The position numbers and the translations under genes are program-made. From Syngnathus acus (Eukaryota > Chordata > Actinopteri > Syngnathiformes > Syngnathidae), in contig NC_051101.1 in NCBI RefSeq assembly GCF_901709675.1, positions 310,001-374,000 of the forward strand: DNA of 64,000 bases, read 5' to 3'. Below, piece by piece: positions 11,483-22,023 of the stretch (positions are counted from its first letter, which is position 1; each line of letters begins with the position of its first letter). The notes under the pieces were generated by a model. It was not told the origin of the DNA, made no database searches, and was given only the letters and a program-made list of their open reading frames with translations.

Positions 11483-11490
11483 CTTACGTG

Positions 11491-11835
11491 TCTAGAAAGT
11501 TGATCATTTGATCAGTGGGTGTACGATAACGTTAAGCCAATGGCCAGTGAGCTATTCTTTATTACTTTGCGTCAAGGGTTTAAATCCCGACATGACTGTT
11601 CTATTTTTTTTTTTTAATTTGTGTTTGCTATTTCTTGCGACCAGTCGGAAATGTAAACGAGACGTTTCGTTCAACGTTTTTAATCAGAATTTGAACAGTT
11701 TTGCAGTCCGCAAGTTCCATGTTGCTTGTGACGAATCTGCAGTCACGAAACACAACATTGCGCAACTCGCTTTACCCTAACAAGCGCAACCGGAGACGGG
11801 GAGCAAGATAACATGGGAGCAAGTTAACCTGTAAC
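11491..11835. other. Intergenic, no gene supported
   Basis: A 90-codon plus ORF (11,508-11,780) contains no motif I recognise and runs through a poly-T tract. It is probably repeat-derived. Confidence 0.3.
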
Positions 11836-12158
11836 ACAGGTGCTGAAGTGATGGAAACTGTTATTCATAATAACAGTGTTGTATTTAATGAGAATTAATG
11901 ACAGTAGTTTTTTGGTGAAATATTTTTTTTAATGCTGTTAATAAATGCATTTGTTTTCAAACACCTTTTTTTGAATATCCGTGCTTTACTACCGACTAAA
12001 GGCCAAAACTGTTTATGCAATGACCTTTACATGTTTATACATGTTTACACGTTTATATTACTTAACACAAACACTACATCCATCTACTCTTGGTTCGGCC
12101 CCCCGGTCAAAATTTAGTCCCCAATTCGGCCCGCAAGTCAAAAGGTTTTCCACCCCTG
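11836..12158. mobile_element. 3' terminal fragment of a hAT element
   Basis: Matches the last about 330 bp of the hAT at 18,006-19,297, including the ATTCGGCCCGC subterminal segment and the CCACCCCTG end at 12,158. No left terminus or target duplication is found, so the copy is truncated. Confidence 0.7.
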
Positions 12159-12496
12159 GTCTAGTTTGTCAGGCTAACCACTTCCACTAACTAATCCATT
12201 CTGAGTATAGTGGTGCGGACGCGCAATAGCAAACAAATAAATACAAATAAAGGGTGCTGGCCGGCACAGACAGTTGCACACAAGTCACTACAATTACCAC
12301 AAGAAAAATTACTTTTCTGGAGTAAAAAGAAAAGCCTTTTTTTCCTGGAGTAGATGAATGGCATTTGAGCTCATTTCAGTCAGATGAGATGAATATTATA
12401 TCTGCGTGTTGTGGCGAGGTCACAGAGCCGAGCCCGGTATATTAAGGCACGGCACAAATGATGTTCATATTGATGGATGATTTATGATTGCGCCAC
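12159..12496. other. 3' flank of the GnRH receptor gene
   Basis: Non-coding sequence downstream of the receptor stop codon, likely to include its 3'UTR. No strong polyadenylation signal or other feature stands out. Confidence 0.3.
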
Positions 12497-14549
12497 CTAG
12501 AGGACACTTGCTGGAAGGAAATCGCCAGGCGTATTCCCATCGTTCATTTTGTCACGTACAGGCTTCTTTGCGGATGTGTTCACGCTTGGCGATTTTCGGC
12601 AAATTGTCGGTAAAAGGCTAAGACCCATTCCTTCCTGTTGGGCATGGGGACTCGGCAGCCTTACTCGTCCTTCTGACTCATTCCGGGCACGGGGGACGGG
12701 GAACCCAAAATCGGTGGTGGCCGGTCCCCGCCGGTTGGGGCAGCAGCAAGCGGCCAGGTCAGCCCGGAAGGAGGGTGTGTAGAAGCCGTAGATGAGTGGG
12801 TCGCAGCAAGTGTTGAGGTTCCCGAAGAGGAAGAGGCCGTGGTGGATGTACTCGGGCGTGAAGTGGACCACTTCGGGCTGGAACCAGTACCATACTCCCA
12901 GCAGGTAATACGGCGTCCAGCACACTATGAACGAGAGCACGATGACCACGGTCATCTTCAGAGTCTTCATCCTGGCCTTGGAGATGCCGTCGCTGCTGCT
13001 ACGACGCAGTTGGCCTGAGGACACACGGTCAGGTGCTGCATTTAAAAGCCATCCTTCTTGGCACTTGAAGCTAACCTTCTGCCATGTCGCTTGTCATGTT
13101 CTGCCCTTCACCCACTACTGTATACGTACATCGCCCCCCCCCAACAACAACAAAATCTCGAAGAAGCAAAATGAAAATTGGATGGCGGGCGCATTTCACG
13201 GGAGCTGGACGTATTGTTCGGCTTACCTTTATTCCTCAGGTGCGTGTTGTTGATGTGCAGCATAATGCGGCCGTAACAGCAGCTCATCACCAGCAGGGGG
13301 AGCGCGTACAAGGTGCTGAAGTGGAACATGTTGTAGAGCGTTTCCTGCCAGTGGACACTGAACGTGGCGTGCGTTGCACACTGCGTAAAGTCGACGCCCG
13401 CGTCCACCGTGCCGAACACAAACAGCTACAAGTGATACCAGAGCACGGTGACGTCACCAAAACTTGACACAATGAAAGCGGGACATCACGACATGACGAA
13501 AATGAGTCTCGAGTGTTGCTAGCTTTCTGCAGGGAGCCTCTTAGCATTGTGAGCATTGTGAGCATTCCTCGTGGCGTTAGCCCGAGCTAGCAGCAGGTGG
13601 TCCTCATCATTAAATTTCCGAAACATTCCAGACGGGATTTACCGCTCACTGCTGCGGCCTCCGCTGAGCACAAACACTCGGATGGGCAACCTTCCACGCA
13701 AGTTGCCAATCTTATCGTCCACCATTTTAATGACAATCTAGCGTCTTCCATGTTAACTGCTCTTAAAAATTAATTGTTTCACCAACGTCGCTATCCGTGG
13801 GTCACGATCGCCCATAGATTACCCAACAACACCGGCGACCCAATTCCCGTTCGTCCGCTACATGAACCGCAACGTTTTCACTTCATGAGAGTGGCGCCGC
13901 CGGCGGTGCGCACAACCACTCATGGCCATTGTAGTGCCAAAGCAACCCCTCACGGCCATCGTGACGCCAAAGCACGCACCTGTGGTCCGGCGAGCAACAG
14001 GCTGAGGCTCCAGGCCAGCACCAACATGCGTCTGTTCCTGCGCCGGGCGCTCAGAACGCGCAGAGGTCGCACAATGGCGCAATGGCGGTCCAGGCCGATG
14101 ACAACCAGCGCCGAAGCCGAGGCGTACATGGCCAACAACTTCAGGAAGCTGAGCAACTTGCACAAGGCGTCGCCCCCGTACCACTGCACCGTGGCATTCC
14201 ACGCTGCGTCAAGGGGCATCACCACAAAGGTCATCATCAGATCGGCTGACGCCAGGCTGACCATGAGCGGTCGCAGGCGAGAGGCTGAATGACGTCGGTT
14301 GCGCCCGCCCCACACGCTGGCCATCAGTGTCAGGTTGCCAGCGGCTGCTACGGCAAACAGTAGCGCCGTGGCCCCCACGCGGAAGCGAGCCGCCGCCCCA
14401 AACGTGGGAGCCTCCCACCGGGTCGCATTGGCGGTGGGCCATTCCGATAGTGACCACTGACCAGACATCCTCGTAGTCAGCGCCGCTGCACTGCTGAGGT
14501 TGGAAGTGGACGGAGGGCAGGAGAGAGAAAGAGAGAAGCCCAATCCCAT
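12497..14549 (-). CDS. gnrhr2: Gonadotropin-releasing hormone receptor, type II
   Basis: A rhodopsin-class G-protein-coupled receptor of the plasma membrane for GnRH peptides, expected to signal through Gq/11. Three minus-strand exons: 14,549-13,980, 13,425-13,227 and 13,014-12,497. All junctions are GT/AG and the phases join into 428 codons; starting at the internal ATG at 14,468 gives 401, which is closer to the usual length and avoids a Ser/Leu-rich leader. Exon 1 covers TM1-4 with DRH (LDRHCAI) in place of the DRY motif, as in non-mammalian GnRH receptors. Exon 2 holds ECL2 and TM5 (FTQCAT, HWQETLYNMF). Exon 3 holds TM6-7 (FIVCWTPYYLLG, DPLIYGFY) and a long cytoplasmic tail, which mammalian type I lacks. 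Asp is present in both TM2 and TM7. The exon pattern is that of the family. Orthology to gnrhr2 rather than another fish paralogue is inferred from the tail and from linkage to ankrd34a. Confidence 0.92.
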
Positions 14550-14636
14550 TCCTTTCTCTTAACCCCAAATCTTTGTCTCGCCCCTTCCCCTAACTCTTCT
14601 TTGGCGTGATGGAGAACAAATGGTATTTGGATTGAG

Positions 14637-14734
<98 letters not shown>
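14637..14734. repeat. (TC)n microsatellite
   Basis: About 48 near-perfect TC dinucleotides with one interruption near 14,709, just upstream of the receptor's first exon. Confidence 0.95.
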
Positions 14735-15029
14735 ATCTCCAGAGTCTCCCTAGCAGTTGGACAAAGACAACAACAATCCATGTTTTTACTGCTGATTAAT
14801 ATAAAAAACGGTGTATGTAATTTGGTGTAATAAAATGTAACCTTGGCTGCCAGTGTTGATAATTGGTTCCCAAAGTAGTAAGGAAAGAACGTAAAACGAC
14901 TTTATAATGGATCAAAACTTCATATTGCACAAATCTGATTTCTCAAGCCACTCATGAAAGGTCATTTTTTATTAAAAATAGAATATGATTAAACATCGGA
15001 ATTTACTTTTAAAAAAAAAACTAGTAACA

Positions 15030-15437
15030 ATCATAGTGTTTGCACAAGTCAATCAGCAGCTAAAAGACAAGAAGCTGCTGCTGAGTATGCAGCCACACAA
15101 GCTGTACTACAGATAATGTCTGAACAAGAACAACAACAAGAGAGAATGTTACCACTTGAAACTGAAAATAATCTGATAGTTGCAGCAGAAGAAGCAGACG
15201 CAAAAGCCCGTCTTCTGCAAGCCAAAAAGGAAGATGCAGAAGGTAAGACAGAGAAAGAGAACCGTGAGGCGCTCTCATAAAGAAACAGCAAGAGGAGCAT
15301 GCTGCAAGGCAGAAGTCGGTTGATGGCTTAAAAAGAGAACTAACACGTTTAGAAGAGCTAAAACGGCTACATGCAGCTAAGACAAGACTTCAAGGCAGAG
15401 TTCAACCCAACCTAAGGATTCAAGGGCTTAAACGCTG
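15030..15437 (+). pseudogene. Coiled-coil, probable retroelement gag-like fragment
   Basis: A plus-strand stretch reads as an Ala/Glu/Gln-rich helical sequence with motifs such as SRQEAAAEYAATQAV-like and IMSEQEQQQERM, broken by a stop near 15,279 and continuing LKRELTRLEELKRLHAAKTRL-like in another frame. Such segments sit at the N-terminus of gag-like proteins in fish LTR elements, but no protease, RT or LTR is nearby. Identification is tentative; it may be an orphan exon of an unknown gene. Confidence 0.35.
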
Positions 15438-15665
15438 AAGGGCCTAAACAGAAGCAAGTAGTTAAGTATGAGCCCCCTGTGTATAACACCCAACTTTCAA
15501 ATGTTCATCTTTTGTCTACCTATTGCACAACTTCCCCCTTACCAAAAATTCAAAATTTTCAATTTTGAAATTCACGCCAAATTTTCCCAAATTTTGTTTT
15601 TTCCTTCTAATTTCTACATTTTTCAACTAATTCAACCTGTTACAACTTTAAACATCATTCTATAG

Positions 15666-16736
15666 CAGGGGTCACCAACACGGTGCCAGCGGGCACCAGG
15701 TCGCCCGTGAGGACAGCATGAGTCGCCCGCAGAACTGTTCTAAAATTAGCTCAAATAGCGGCATATTTATTTATTTTACAGTCAAACCTCGGTTTTCGAA
15801 CGTCCCGGTTCTCGAAATAATTGGAATTCGAACAAAAAATTCGAGATTTTTTTGCTTCGGTTGTCGAACAAAATTCGGAGGTCGAACCTCGCGAGATGAG
15901 CCGGGAGGACCCGAGAAAACCCGACCGCGCGGCCCGGATGCCGACTGACTCCGTTGTTATTGTATTTTCGTTACTTTGAGGATTGTATTAACCCCTAATC
16001 ATGCCTCCAAAGAAAGCAAGTGGGAGCAGTAAAGCCATCCTAAAACACAAAGACGGATTTGGAAAGTACATCAGGACTTTAAAAGTATTTTGTAAATTTT
16101 TGCGACGGCTCTCACAATAATGCGACCAGCACGGTGCAGTTGCGCGGTCGGCGACGCGCTACGGTTGCGCGTTCGGCGGTGCGCTGCACTTGCGCGATCG
16201 GACCAAATTAAGCTCCCTGCGCACTGAGGTCCACTTAAAATTTTTAAAGTACATCAGGACTTTAAAAATATTTTCTAAATTATAGCGACTGCTCTGTCAC
16301 AATAATGCGACCAGCGCGGGGCAGTTGCACGGTCGGCGACGCGCTACTGTTGCGCGTTCGGCGGTGCGCTGCAGTTGCGCGATCGGACAAATATGCGCAA
16401 ATGAAATAATACTTAAAAAAGGCGGGTTTTTTTTGTCTTGAAACGGATTAAAAAAAAAATCCATTATTTGTAAATTGAAAAACAGATTCGGAATTCGACC
16501 AATTCGCTTCTCGAACCGCCTTCTGGAACGGATTGGTCAAAAACCAAGGTTTGACTGTATTTTTGCTATTCTTGTTAAAACCACACTTACATGTGAACTG
16601 GAAATGACAATAATAACACATAGTGAAAGCCAAATTGAGCAAATTGGCTATTTCAGAAGTGTGTGTCAAACTGGTAGCCCTTTGCCTTCAGTACCCAGGA
16701 AGTAGCCCTCGGTTTAAGAAAGGTTGGTGACCCCTG
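15666..16736. mobile_element. hAT element with TSD TTCTATAG, hosting a pogo MITE
   Basis: The termini are CAGGGGTCACCAAC and GTTGGTGACCCCTG, a perfect inverted repeat. The duplication TTCTATAG at 15658-15665 and 16737-16744 is perfect. The body has no transposase; 15,779-16,557 is a guest element. Without the guest the hAT is only about 290 bp. Confidence 0.92.
15779..16557. mobile_element. Tigger/pogo-like non-autonomous element (CAGTCAAACCTCGG ends)
   Basis: The inverted ends CAGTCAAACCTCGGTTTTCG and CCAAGGTTTGACTG are flanked by TA on both sides (15777-15778 and 16558-16559). Near 16,001 it keeps a start-codon region reading [14 protein letters not shown], the expected N-terminus of a Tigger-type transposase, after which coding is lost and two related GC-rich blocks of about 150 bp follow (about 16,075-16,210 and 16,250-16,395). 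A sister copy lies at 44,562-45,159. Confidence 0.85.
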
Positions 16737-16744
16737 TTCTATAG

Positions 16745-17079
16745 AATACCCCAAATATTTATTCAGCTTCTTCGCCTTCACATGCAATTTCTCCAGAAAT
16801 TGCATTTTCTAGTTAGAACTACTCTTTACACATATATATAGTAAATTAACTTAAAATGCAAAAATGAAGATGAAATGGTGAGCTGCAGGCAGTAAGAAAA
16901 GCTCATTCAGCAATACAACTTCTGTACAGTATTTATACAACTTACAGCTGGTTTAGGGTTTAATATTTCGTATTTGATGGATTTGATTTTGTCGTCTATA
17001 TTTGGTCTATGCAAAGACGCGTCTAAATCTGGTTACAATAATAACCTCACTTCACACGGATCAATGGATGACGTCATAT
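16745..17079. other. Intergenic, no gene seen
   Basis: AT-rich sequence between a hAT and the LINE 5' end. No motif recognised. Confidence 0.35.
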
Positions 17080-17132
17080 GATGGCGCCGCGGATGGCAGC
17101 CACGGTGAGTCGCTCTGTTTCTTTGTCTTATT

Positions 17133-19717
17133 TTGTGTGTTTTCTGTGTCCTCTGCTGTCCATCCCGGATCACTTTTACCAGAGAAGCGCTGTTAAACAT
17201 CGGACAGTCTTCTTCTGGTATTTTCTCTCCTGTTCTCTCCGATTCAGACTGTTTGTCGGAGATTCTAGCCGAAGCGGCGGTGCTATACAAGCTAGCGCGA
17301 CGACGGCGGCGCGGAAAACGAGCCGGAGCACTCGTAAGGCTGAGGCAGAGAGGGTTCCGTTCTGCCCTACCGTCAATTCATCTGGCGAATGTCCGCTCCC
17401 TGGCGAACAAAATGGACGAACTGCTGCTCCTCACTTCAAGGAACACGGACTTCAGCAGATCCGCCGCGCTGTGCTTTGTGGAAACGTGGCTCAGCGAACG
17501 AACCCCCCACCACGCCGTGGAGCTAGCGGGGTTTCGGCTAACTCGAGCAGATCGCAGCGCGGAGCTCTCCGGAAAATCAAAGGGAGGTGGTCTCTGTTTC
17601 TACATTAATGAACGTTGGTGTACTGATGTCACGGTGTTGAAAGAGTTTTGCAGCCCTCTCCTAGAAACACTTTTCATAAACTGCCGGCCGTTCTATTCAC
17701 CACGGGAGTTCTGCTCGATCGTCATGGCGGCTGTTTACATTCCACCACACGCGCGTGCGAGTGAGGCCACGCAGATGCTGGCTGACCAGGTAACAGACAT
17801 GGAGAAACTTCTACCAAATTCACTAATCATTGTTCTGGGTGATCTTAACAGGGCGAACCTCGCACACGAACTCCCCAGATACAGACAGCACGTAACGTGT
17901 CCCACCAGAGGGGCACAGACTCTGGACCACTGCTACACCGTGATCAAGGATGCATACCACTCTGCGGCTCGTGCAGCTTTAGGACTCTCGGACCACTGTC
18001 TAGTTCAGGGGTGGGCAAACTACGGCCCGCGGGCCACATCCGGCCCACGGGACCGTTTAATCCGGCCCGCCAACCCTGAATTAATTGTATTATTAAACTT
18101 TTTTTTTTTGTCATTTTGCCTGCAATGACTGCGTTTCCCCAGTAGATGGGGAACCGCTCGCCTGCGCATTTACTACCGGAAGCCGTGTCAGAAAGCTCGG
18201 TGCACACTCACAAGTGCGTGTACGTACGTACTCAGTAGTACGGACATGGCGCACTCGCGCTCTATTTGTATCAGTCCCGAATTTAGAGCGTGGGCTGTGA
18301 CGACAGCATTCTTGTAATTCGCTCGCTGAGCTTTCAGATACAGTTTTACGCTAAAGCCACCCACAAACCTTCCCCTGGAATCCTTCCATTAAAATGAGTG
18401 GCCCGAAGAAAAGAAGTGAGTGCCGAATGTTAAAAGAGTGGCCAATTTGGCTCGACGTACGCGACGTGACGTTCAGCCACATCAACCCGTCACAGATCGA
18501 GGTAAACGGATCTCTCCTAAGAATTGCCACAACAAATTTTACTCCAGACTATGATGCACTAGCAAAAAAGGGAGACCAACAACACTGTTCCCACTGAAAA
18601 TGAAGGGGAGGCTCTCAAGTTTGTTGTAAAAAAATGCATTTTGAATATGATTTGTACACATAGCAGGGATTGAAACTAGCGACCATTCTCATTTTCAAAC
18701 AATGCAGGATGCTCAAGGACATTGATGCACCACCTGTTTGCGACTAATCTTAACCTGTAAAGTTCTTAAGGCTTACTTTAAGGAAGTGTTTCCCGTTTCC
18801 TCACCTCTGTTACCAGGTGTTTGTGAGTTAAAACTCTGCTCTGATGTTCAGATACCCCTCACCGTGTTGCCGTTTTGATTACTTTATTTGGATGTATGCT
18901 TTCACCGATTCTTCAAGATGATATATTTGGTCAGAATGTTTGCTGTTTGATGTGATCTCATAAGATAAACATTTTTCATTAATCTGACCTGCAGGCACTG
19001 AAGTGATGGAGACTGTTATTCATAATAATAGTGTCGTATTTTATGAGAATCACTGATAGCAGTTTTTTAGTGATTTTTTTTTTAATGCTGTTAATAAATG
19101 CATTTGTTTTCAAAAAACTTGTTTGGAATATCCATGCTTTATTACCTACTAAAGGCCAAAATCTTTTATGCAATGACCTTTACAGGTCGCTTATATTACT
19201 TCACACAAACACTACGTCCATCTGCTCCTGGTTCGGCCCTCCGCTCCAAATTTAGAACCCAGTTCGGCCCGCGAGTCAAAAAGTTTGCCCACCCCTGGTC
19301 TAGTTCATCTGATCCCGGCCCACAGGCAGAAACTAAAAACATCTAAGCCTGTGGTGAGGACTGTGAGGAACTGGACAGTGGAGTCAAGGCAGGACCTCCA
19401 AGCGTGCTTTGACTGCACCGATTGGGGAGTTTTCGAAGCTGCAACTTCAGACTTGCATGAACTCATTGACACTGTCACATCATACATCAGTTTTTGTGAG
19501 GATCTGTGTGTGCAGACGAAGACCTTCTACACGTACAACAACGACAAACCTTGGTTTACACCGAACCTCAGGAGGCTGCGCAAAGTCAAGGAGGAGGCCT
19601 ACAGGAGCGGCGACCGCGACCTGTTCAAGCAGACCAGAAACACACTGAACCGAGAGGTCAGGAAAGCCAGGAGGTGTTACGGGGAGAACCTGAAGAGACA
19701 CCTCTCTGCCAATCACT
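17133..19717 (+). pseudogene. LINE endonuclease ORF, truncated
   Basis: Before the hAT insertion the frame is open from 17,133 to 18,005 (about 290 codons). It shows an Arg-rich segment (about residues 53-75), then AP-endonuclease motifs: HLANVRSLANKMDELL, CFVETWLSE, GGGLCFYIN, IIVLGDLN and LGLSDHCLV. After the hAT the same protein continues at about 19,306 ([35 protein letters not shown]) until the break at 19,717. No RT catalytic motif remains, so it cannot retrotranspose. It is more intact than the copy at 5.1-8.2 kb in this part. Confidence 0.75.
18006..19297 (+). mobile_element. Internally deleted hAT element, TSD GTCTAGTT
   Basis: The perfect inverted ends are CAGGGGTGGGCAAACT and AGTTTGCCCACCCCTG. 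The duplication GTCTAGTT at 17998-18005 and 19298-19305 is perfect. Inside, a 67-codon ORF (18,394-18,597) joins the start of a BED/GTF2IRD2-like transposase (MSGPKKRSECRM) to its last residues (LLRIATTNFTPDYDALA). The element is therefore a deletion derivative of a coding hAT. The last about 330 bp recur at 11,836-12,158. Confidence 0.9.
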
Positions 19718-19735
19718 CCATTGCGCGGCGGAATG

Positions 19736-20400
19736 CGTCGCAGATTGGTGAACAGTACCAACAAAGAAATTTTGAGGTTGAAAAAACGACACTTACACAT
19801 ACCTCGTAATAAAGACAACAATCTATGCTTTGCTCTCTCACTAACCTATCTGTTAAATGACACACTAACAACAAAACAGGCCACAAGACAGGCACGGCTT
19901 TTACATGAGAGTGTGGGGTTGAATTGTCAAACACCTGTGAGTCTGGGCGATGTCTGTAAATTTGAAAAAGTCCTCAAGCGGAAAATAACTGTAATGTACC
20001 GAAAAGAGGACTGCCGCCCCAAGACTTTTTTCGACACACATTATCCCAAAACAGACGAAGACACTTTATTTGTCTTACACCTCGAGGGTCATTACTACGG
20101 CGTGAAAGCTATAGAGGCATTCGTCGGTCACGCGTTCTTTTGCAGACATTGCTACAAGGGGCACGAGAACTGGCATCAGCACCATTGTGAAGGACATTGT
20201 AACATTTGTCTCGACCCGCGTTGTAAACAACGGCGATTTAAACATGTTATCTGCCCCGATTGTAAACAAAACTTGCCGTAATGAGGAATGCTTTGCCAAA
20301 CATAAAGAGTTTCGAGCGACGAGTCGTGTGAGCAACTGCAGCTCATACAAAAAATGCTTGCATTGTGGTCTCCAATATTATATGAAAGCTGATGGTATAC
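19736..20400 (+). pseudogene. Polinton polymerase B, N-terminal fragment
   Basis: The intact protein would be a protein-primed family-B DNA polymerase that replicates the element. Only the N-terminal region is left: a segment NNLCFALSLTYLL, then HLEGHYYGVKAIEAFVGHAFF, followed by a Cys/His cluster (CRHCYKGH, HHCEGHCNICLDPRC, CPDC) that resembles the zinc-binding region preceding the exonuclease domain. The frame shifts near 20,265-20,285 and the Cys-rich run continues to about 20,400. The exonuclease and polymerase palm motifs are absent. The sequence passes without a gap into the ATPase fragment. The 5' side is cut at the LINE junction. Confidence 0.7.
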
Positions 20401-20404
20401 TTCA

Positions 20405-20905
20405 TATCAGCCAATGTACGATGAGCTCAAAAACATGAATAAAGACATCATTTTTATCAAGGGACTGCCTGAATCTTTTGATGACGAGAAGTTGTTCCCG
20501 CCACAGCAGCAGCATCTATTGATTCTGGATGACATCATCTTCCAAGCTTCGGATAATCCAGAAGTGGTTCGAATATTCACCCAATATAGACATCATAAAA
20601 ATTTAAGCATTATAATGCTCACACAGAATGTATTCCATCAGGGGAAATTCAGCCGTACTATTAGTTTAAACAGTAATGATTTGATTCTGTTCAAAACCCC
20701 CCGCGATAAATTGCAAGTGAATGTTTTGGCGAATCAAATTTCTCCCAACAACCGGAAGTTTTTCCTGGAGTGTTTTGAGGATGCTACAAGGGAGCTGCAC
20801 GGGTATTTAGTGATAGATTTGACACCTTCGTGCCCAGAACAATATAGACTACGTACAGGTGTACTACATAACCAGTGGCCTGGAGTTTATATCCCCAAAC
20901 AATAA
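20405..20905 (+). pseudogene. Polinton packaging ATPase, C-terminal part
   Basis: A FtsK/A32-type ATPase that in Polintons is thought to pump DNA into the capsid. The remaining frame (163 codons from an internal ATG at 20,414) starts at QPMYDELKN, has a Walker B motif in HLLILDDIIF (about residues 34-43), and a LTQNVF sensor-like motif, and ends at a natural stop. The N-terminal P-loop (Walker A) is missing, so it cannot hydrolyse ATP. The family is usually about 220-260 residues, so roughly a third is gone. The break coincides with the end of the polB fragment, pointing to one deletion spanning both genes. Confidence 0.75.
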
Positions 20906-20909
20906 AACG

Positions 20910-21248
20910 ATGACGAAGCTTTTAAAAACAAATGCTCCGTTACTCAAGTCTTTGTTTACATCCAAACCGGCCAAACGTAAGCATTTACTCCTCAGAGGTC
21001 CTACTAGTTTAGTGAAAGCATTGTGTGAGATTGCTCTAAATCTTCTAAAAGGACATGTGCCCCTAAAATCAAAACTCTACAAGAAACTTAAAAAGCAAAA
21101 GAAAGATATCCGCTTTTTGGCTGATAAGAAAAATACTCTGAAGAAGAAAAGAGCTGAGTTAGTTCAGAAAGGTGGTTTCATATTGCCTTTACTAGCCGCA
21201 TTCGCACCTGTTCTGGGAAGCGTCGTTAGTGGTTTTATGAACAAATAA
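20910..21248 (+). CDS. Small basic Polinton protein with hydrophobic C-terminus
   Basis: 112 codons from ATG at 20,910, five bases after the ATPase stop. The first two-thirds are very Lys/Arg-rich (KPAKRKH, KLYKKLKKQKKDI), followed by a short hydrophobic segment with Gly (GGFILPLLAAFAPVLGSVV) at the C-terminus. This layout (cationic region, amphipathic/hydrophobic Gly-Phe tail) is typical of membrane-active or core proteins in Polintons and adenovirus-like elements. Its exact role is not known. It is intact and in tight tandem with PX (4-base gap). Confidence 0.65.
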   Translation: MTKLLKTNAPLLKSLFTSKPAKRKHLLLRGPTSLVKALCEIALNLLKGHVPLKSKLYKKLKKQKKDIRFLADKKNTLKKKRAELVQKGGFILPLLAAFAPVLGSVVSGFMNK

Positions 21249-21252
21249 TAAA

Positions 21253-21957
21253 ATGAGTTTGAAAACGGCGCAGAAAATGTACCTGGTCTCCCCTTATCAG
21301 CTCGAGAGGCTAAACCGGCCAGCCCCGACCATTCGCGATACACCCGAGTATTCTTTGGATGAAGAGATGAAACAGGTTTTGGAGAATAAAAATTTAAATC
21401 AATCTGAAAAGATCAAAATTTATCAAGCCCTGATGCAGCGTTACATAGGGTTGGTCAAACAAAAAGACTCCGAGCAAATTCCTATTACGATTCGCAACGA
21501 AGGGAACGAGGCGGGTGAAAGAAAGACGACAGAAAAGGCGACAGATGAAGATTGGGGGGATATTTTGGACGTGATTGGTCCACGTTACCGCCGCAACGCC
21601 ACCCATGTGCTGAAAAGATTATCGGCAGAAGATGTAAGCTGGACGCCGCGAAGTCACTATATTTTTAGAGGAAAAACTGTCAAAGGCTCACATATGAGCG
21701 ATTTGATAAAACATTTAATCGTGAGTGGAAAAAAGCTAACCGGTCAACCGATAGGTTGGACCGAATTTCTGCGTACATTAGCACAGCTAAATCTACCTGA
21801 ATCAAGCGTCTCCAATCCCTTGGCTCGTGCTGATTTCAAACGTTTGAAATACGCTAGGGATGAAGATGAGAATGTTTCTCACGCAAAAGATGTAAGCGTG
21901 ATAAATAAAAGGAAAAGAAAGAAGACATCGCCGGTAGTAAAATGGGTTAGTTATTAA
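21253..21957 (+). CDS. Polinton PX-like protein
   Basis: A 234-codon intact frame immediately downstream of the small basic protein. The N-terminus (MYLVSPYQLERL, then acidic/helical segments) and a central region with WGDILDVIGPRYRRNATHVL and HYIFRGKTV match the arrangement of the protein called PX, conserved in vertebrate Polintons but of uncertain function. The C-terminal 35 residues are strongly basic (INKRKRKKTS). It is probably a virion core or DNA-associated protein; this is inference. It ends at 21,957, about 75 bases before a shared polyadenylation signal. Confidence 0.72.
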   Translation: MSLKTAQKMYLVSPYQLERLNRPAPTIRDTPEYSLDEEMKQVLENKNLNQSEKIKIYQALMQRYIGLVKQKDSEQIPITIRNEGNEAGERKTTEKATDEDWGDILDVIGPRYRRNATHVLKRLSAEDVSWTPRSHYIFRGKTVKGSHMSDLIKHLIVSGKKLTGQPIGWTEFLRTLAQLNLPESSVSNPLARADFKRLKYARDEDENVSHAKDVSVINKRKRKKTSPVVKWVSY

Positions 21958-22023
21958 ACGTTAGATACACTAATGTTGTTACTGAAAAAAAAGCGCATGA
22001 CTCTGTAACTCTCTTTAACAATG

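Larger units (their letters stand above)
17080..19717 (+). mobile_element. Rex1-like LINE, 5' two-thirds, split by a hAT
   Basis: Plus-strand copy of the family at 5.1-8.2 kb. It includes the 5' region, the endonuclease and the start of the RT linker, with a hAT at 18,006-19,297. The LINE sequence stops abruptly at about 19,717, where the Polinton begins, so the RT palm and the 3' end are absent. The 5' boundary near 17,080 is approximate. Confidence 0.78.

Noticed and set aside
13774-14292. Plus-strand 172-codon ORF over the GnRH receptor exon 1
   Set aside because: Shadow of the receptor on the minus strand, which has seven-TM motifs and correct splice phases.
14590-14781. 63-codon reverse ORF rich in Arg-Glu
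   Set aside because: Translation of the (TC)n microsatellite.
17133-18128. 331-codon ORF as a complete host gene
   Set aside because: It is LINE endonuclease sequence that runs into the hAT at 18,006; the last codons are hAT sequence.
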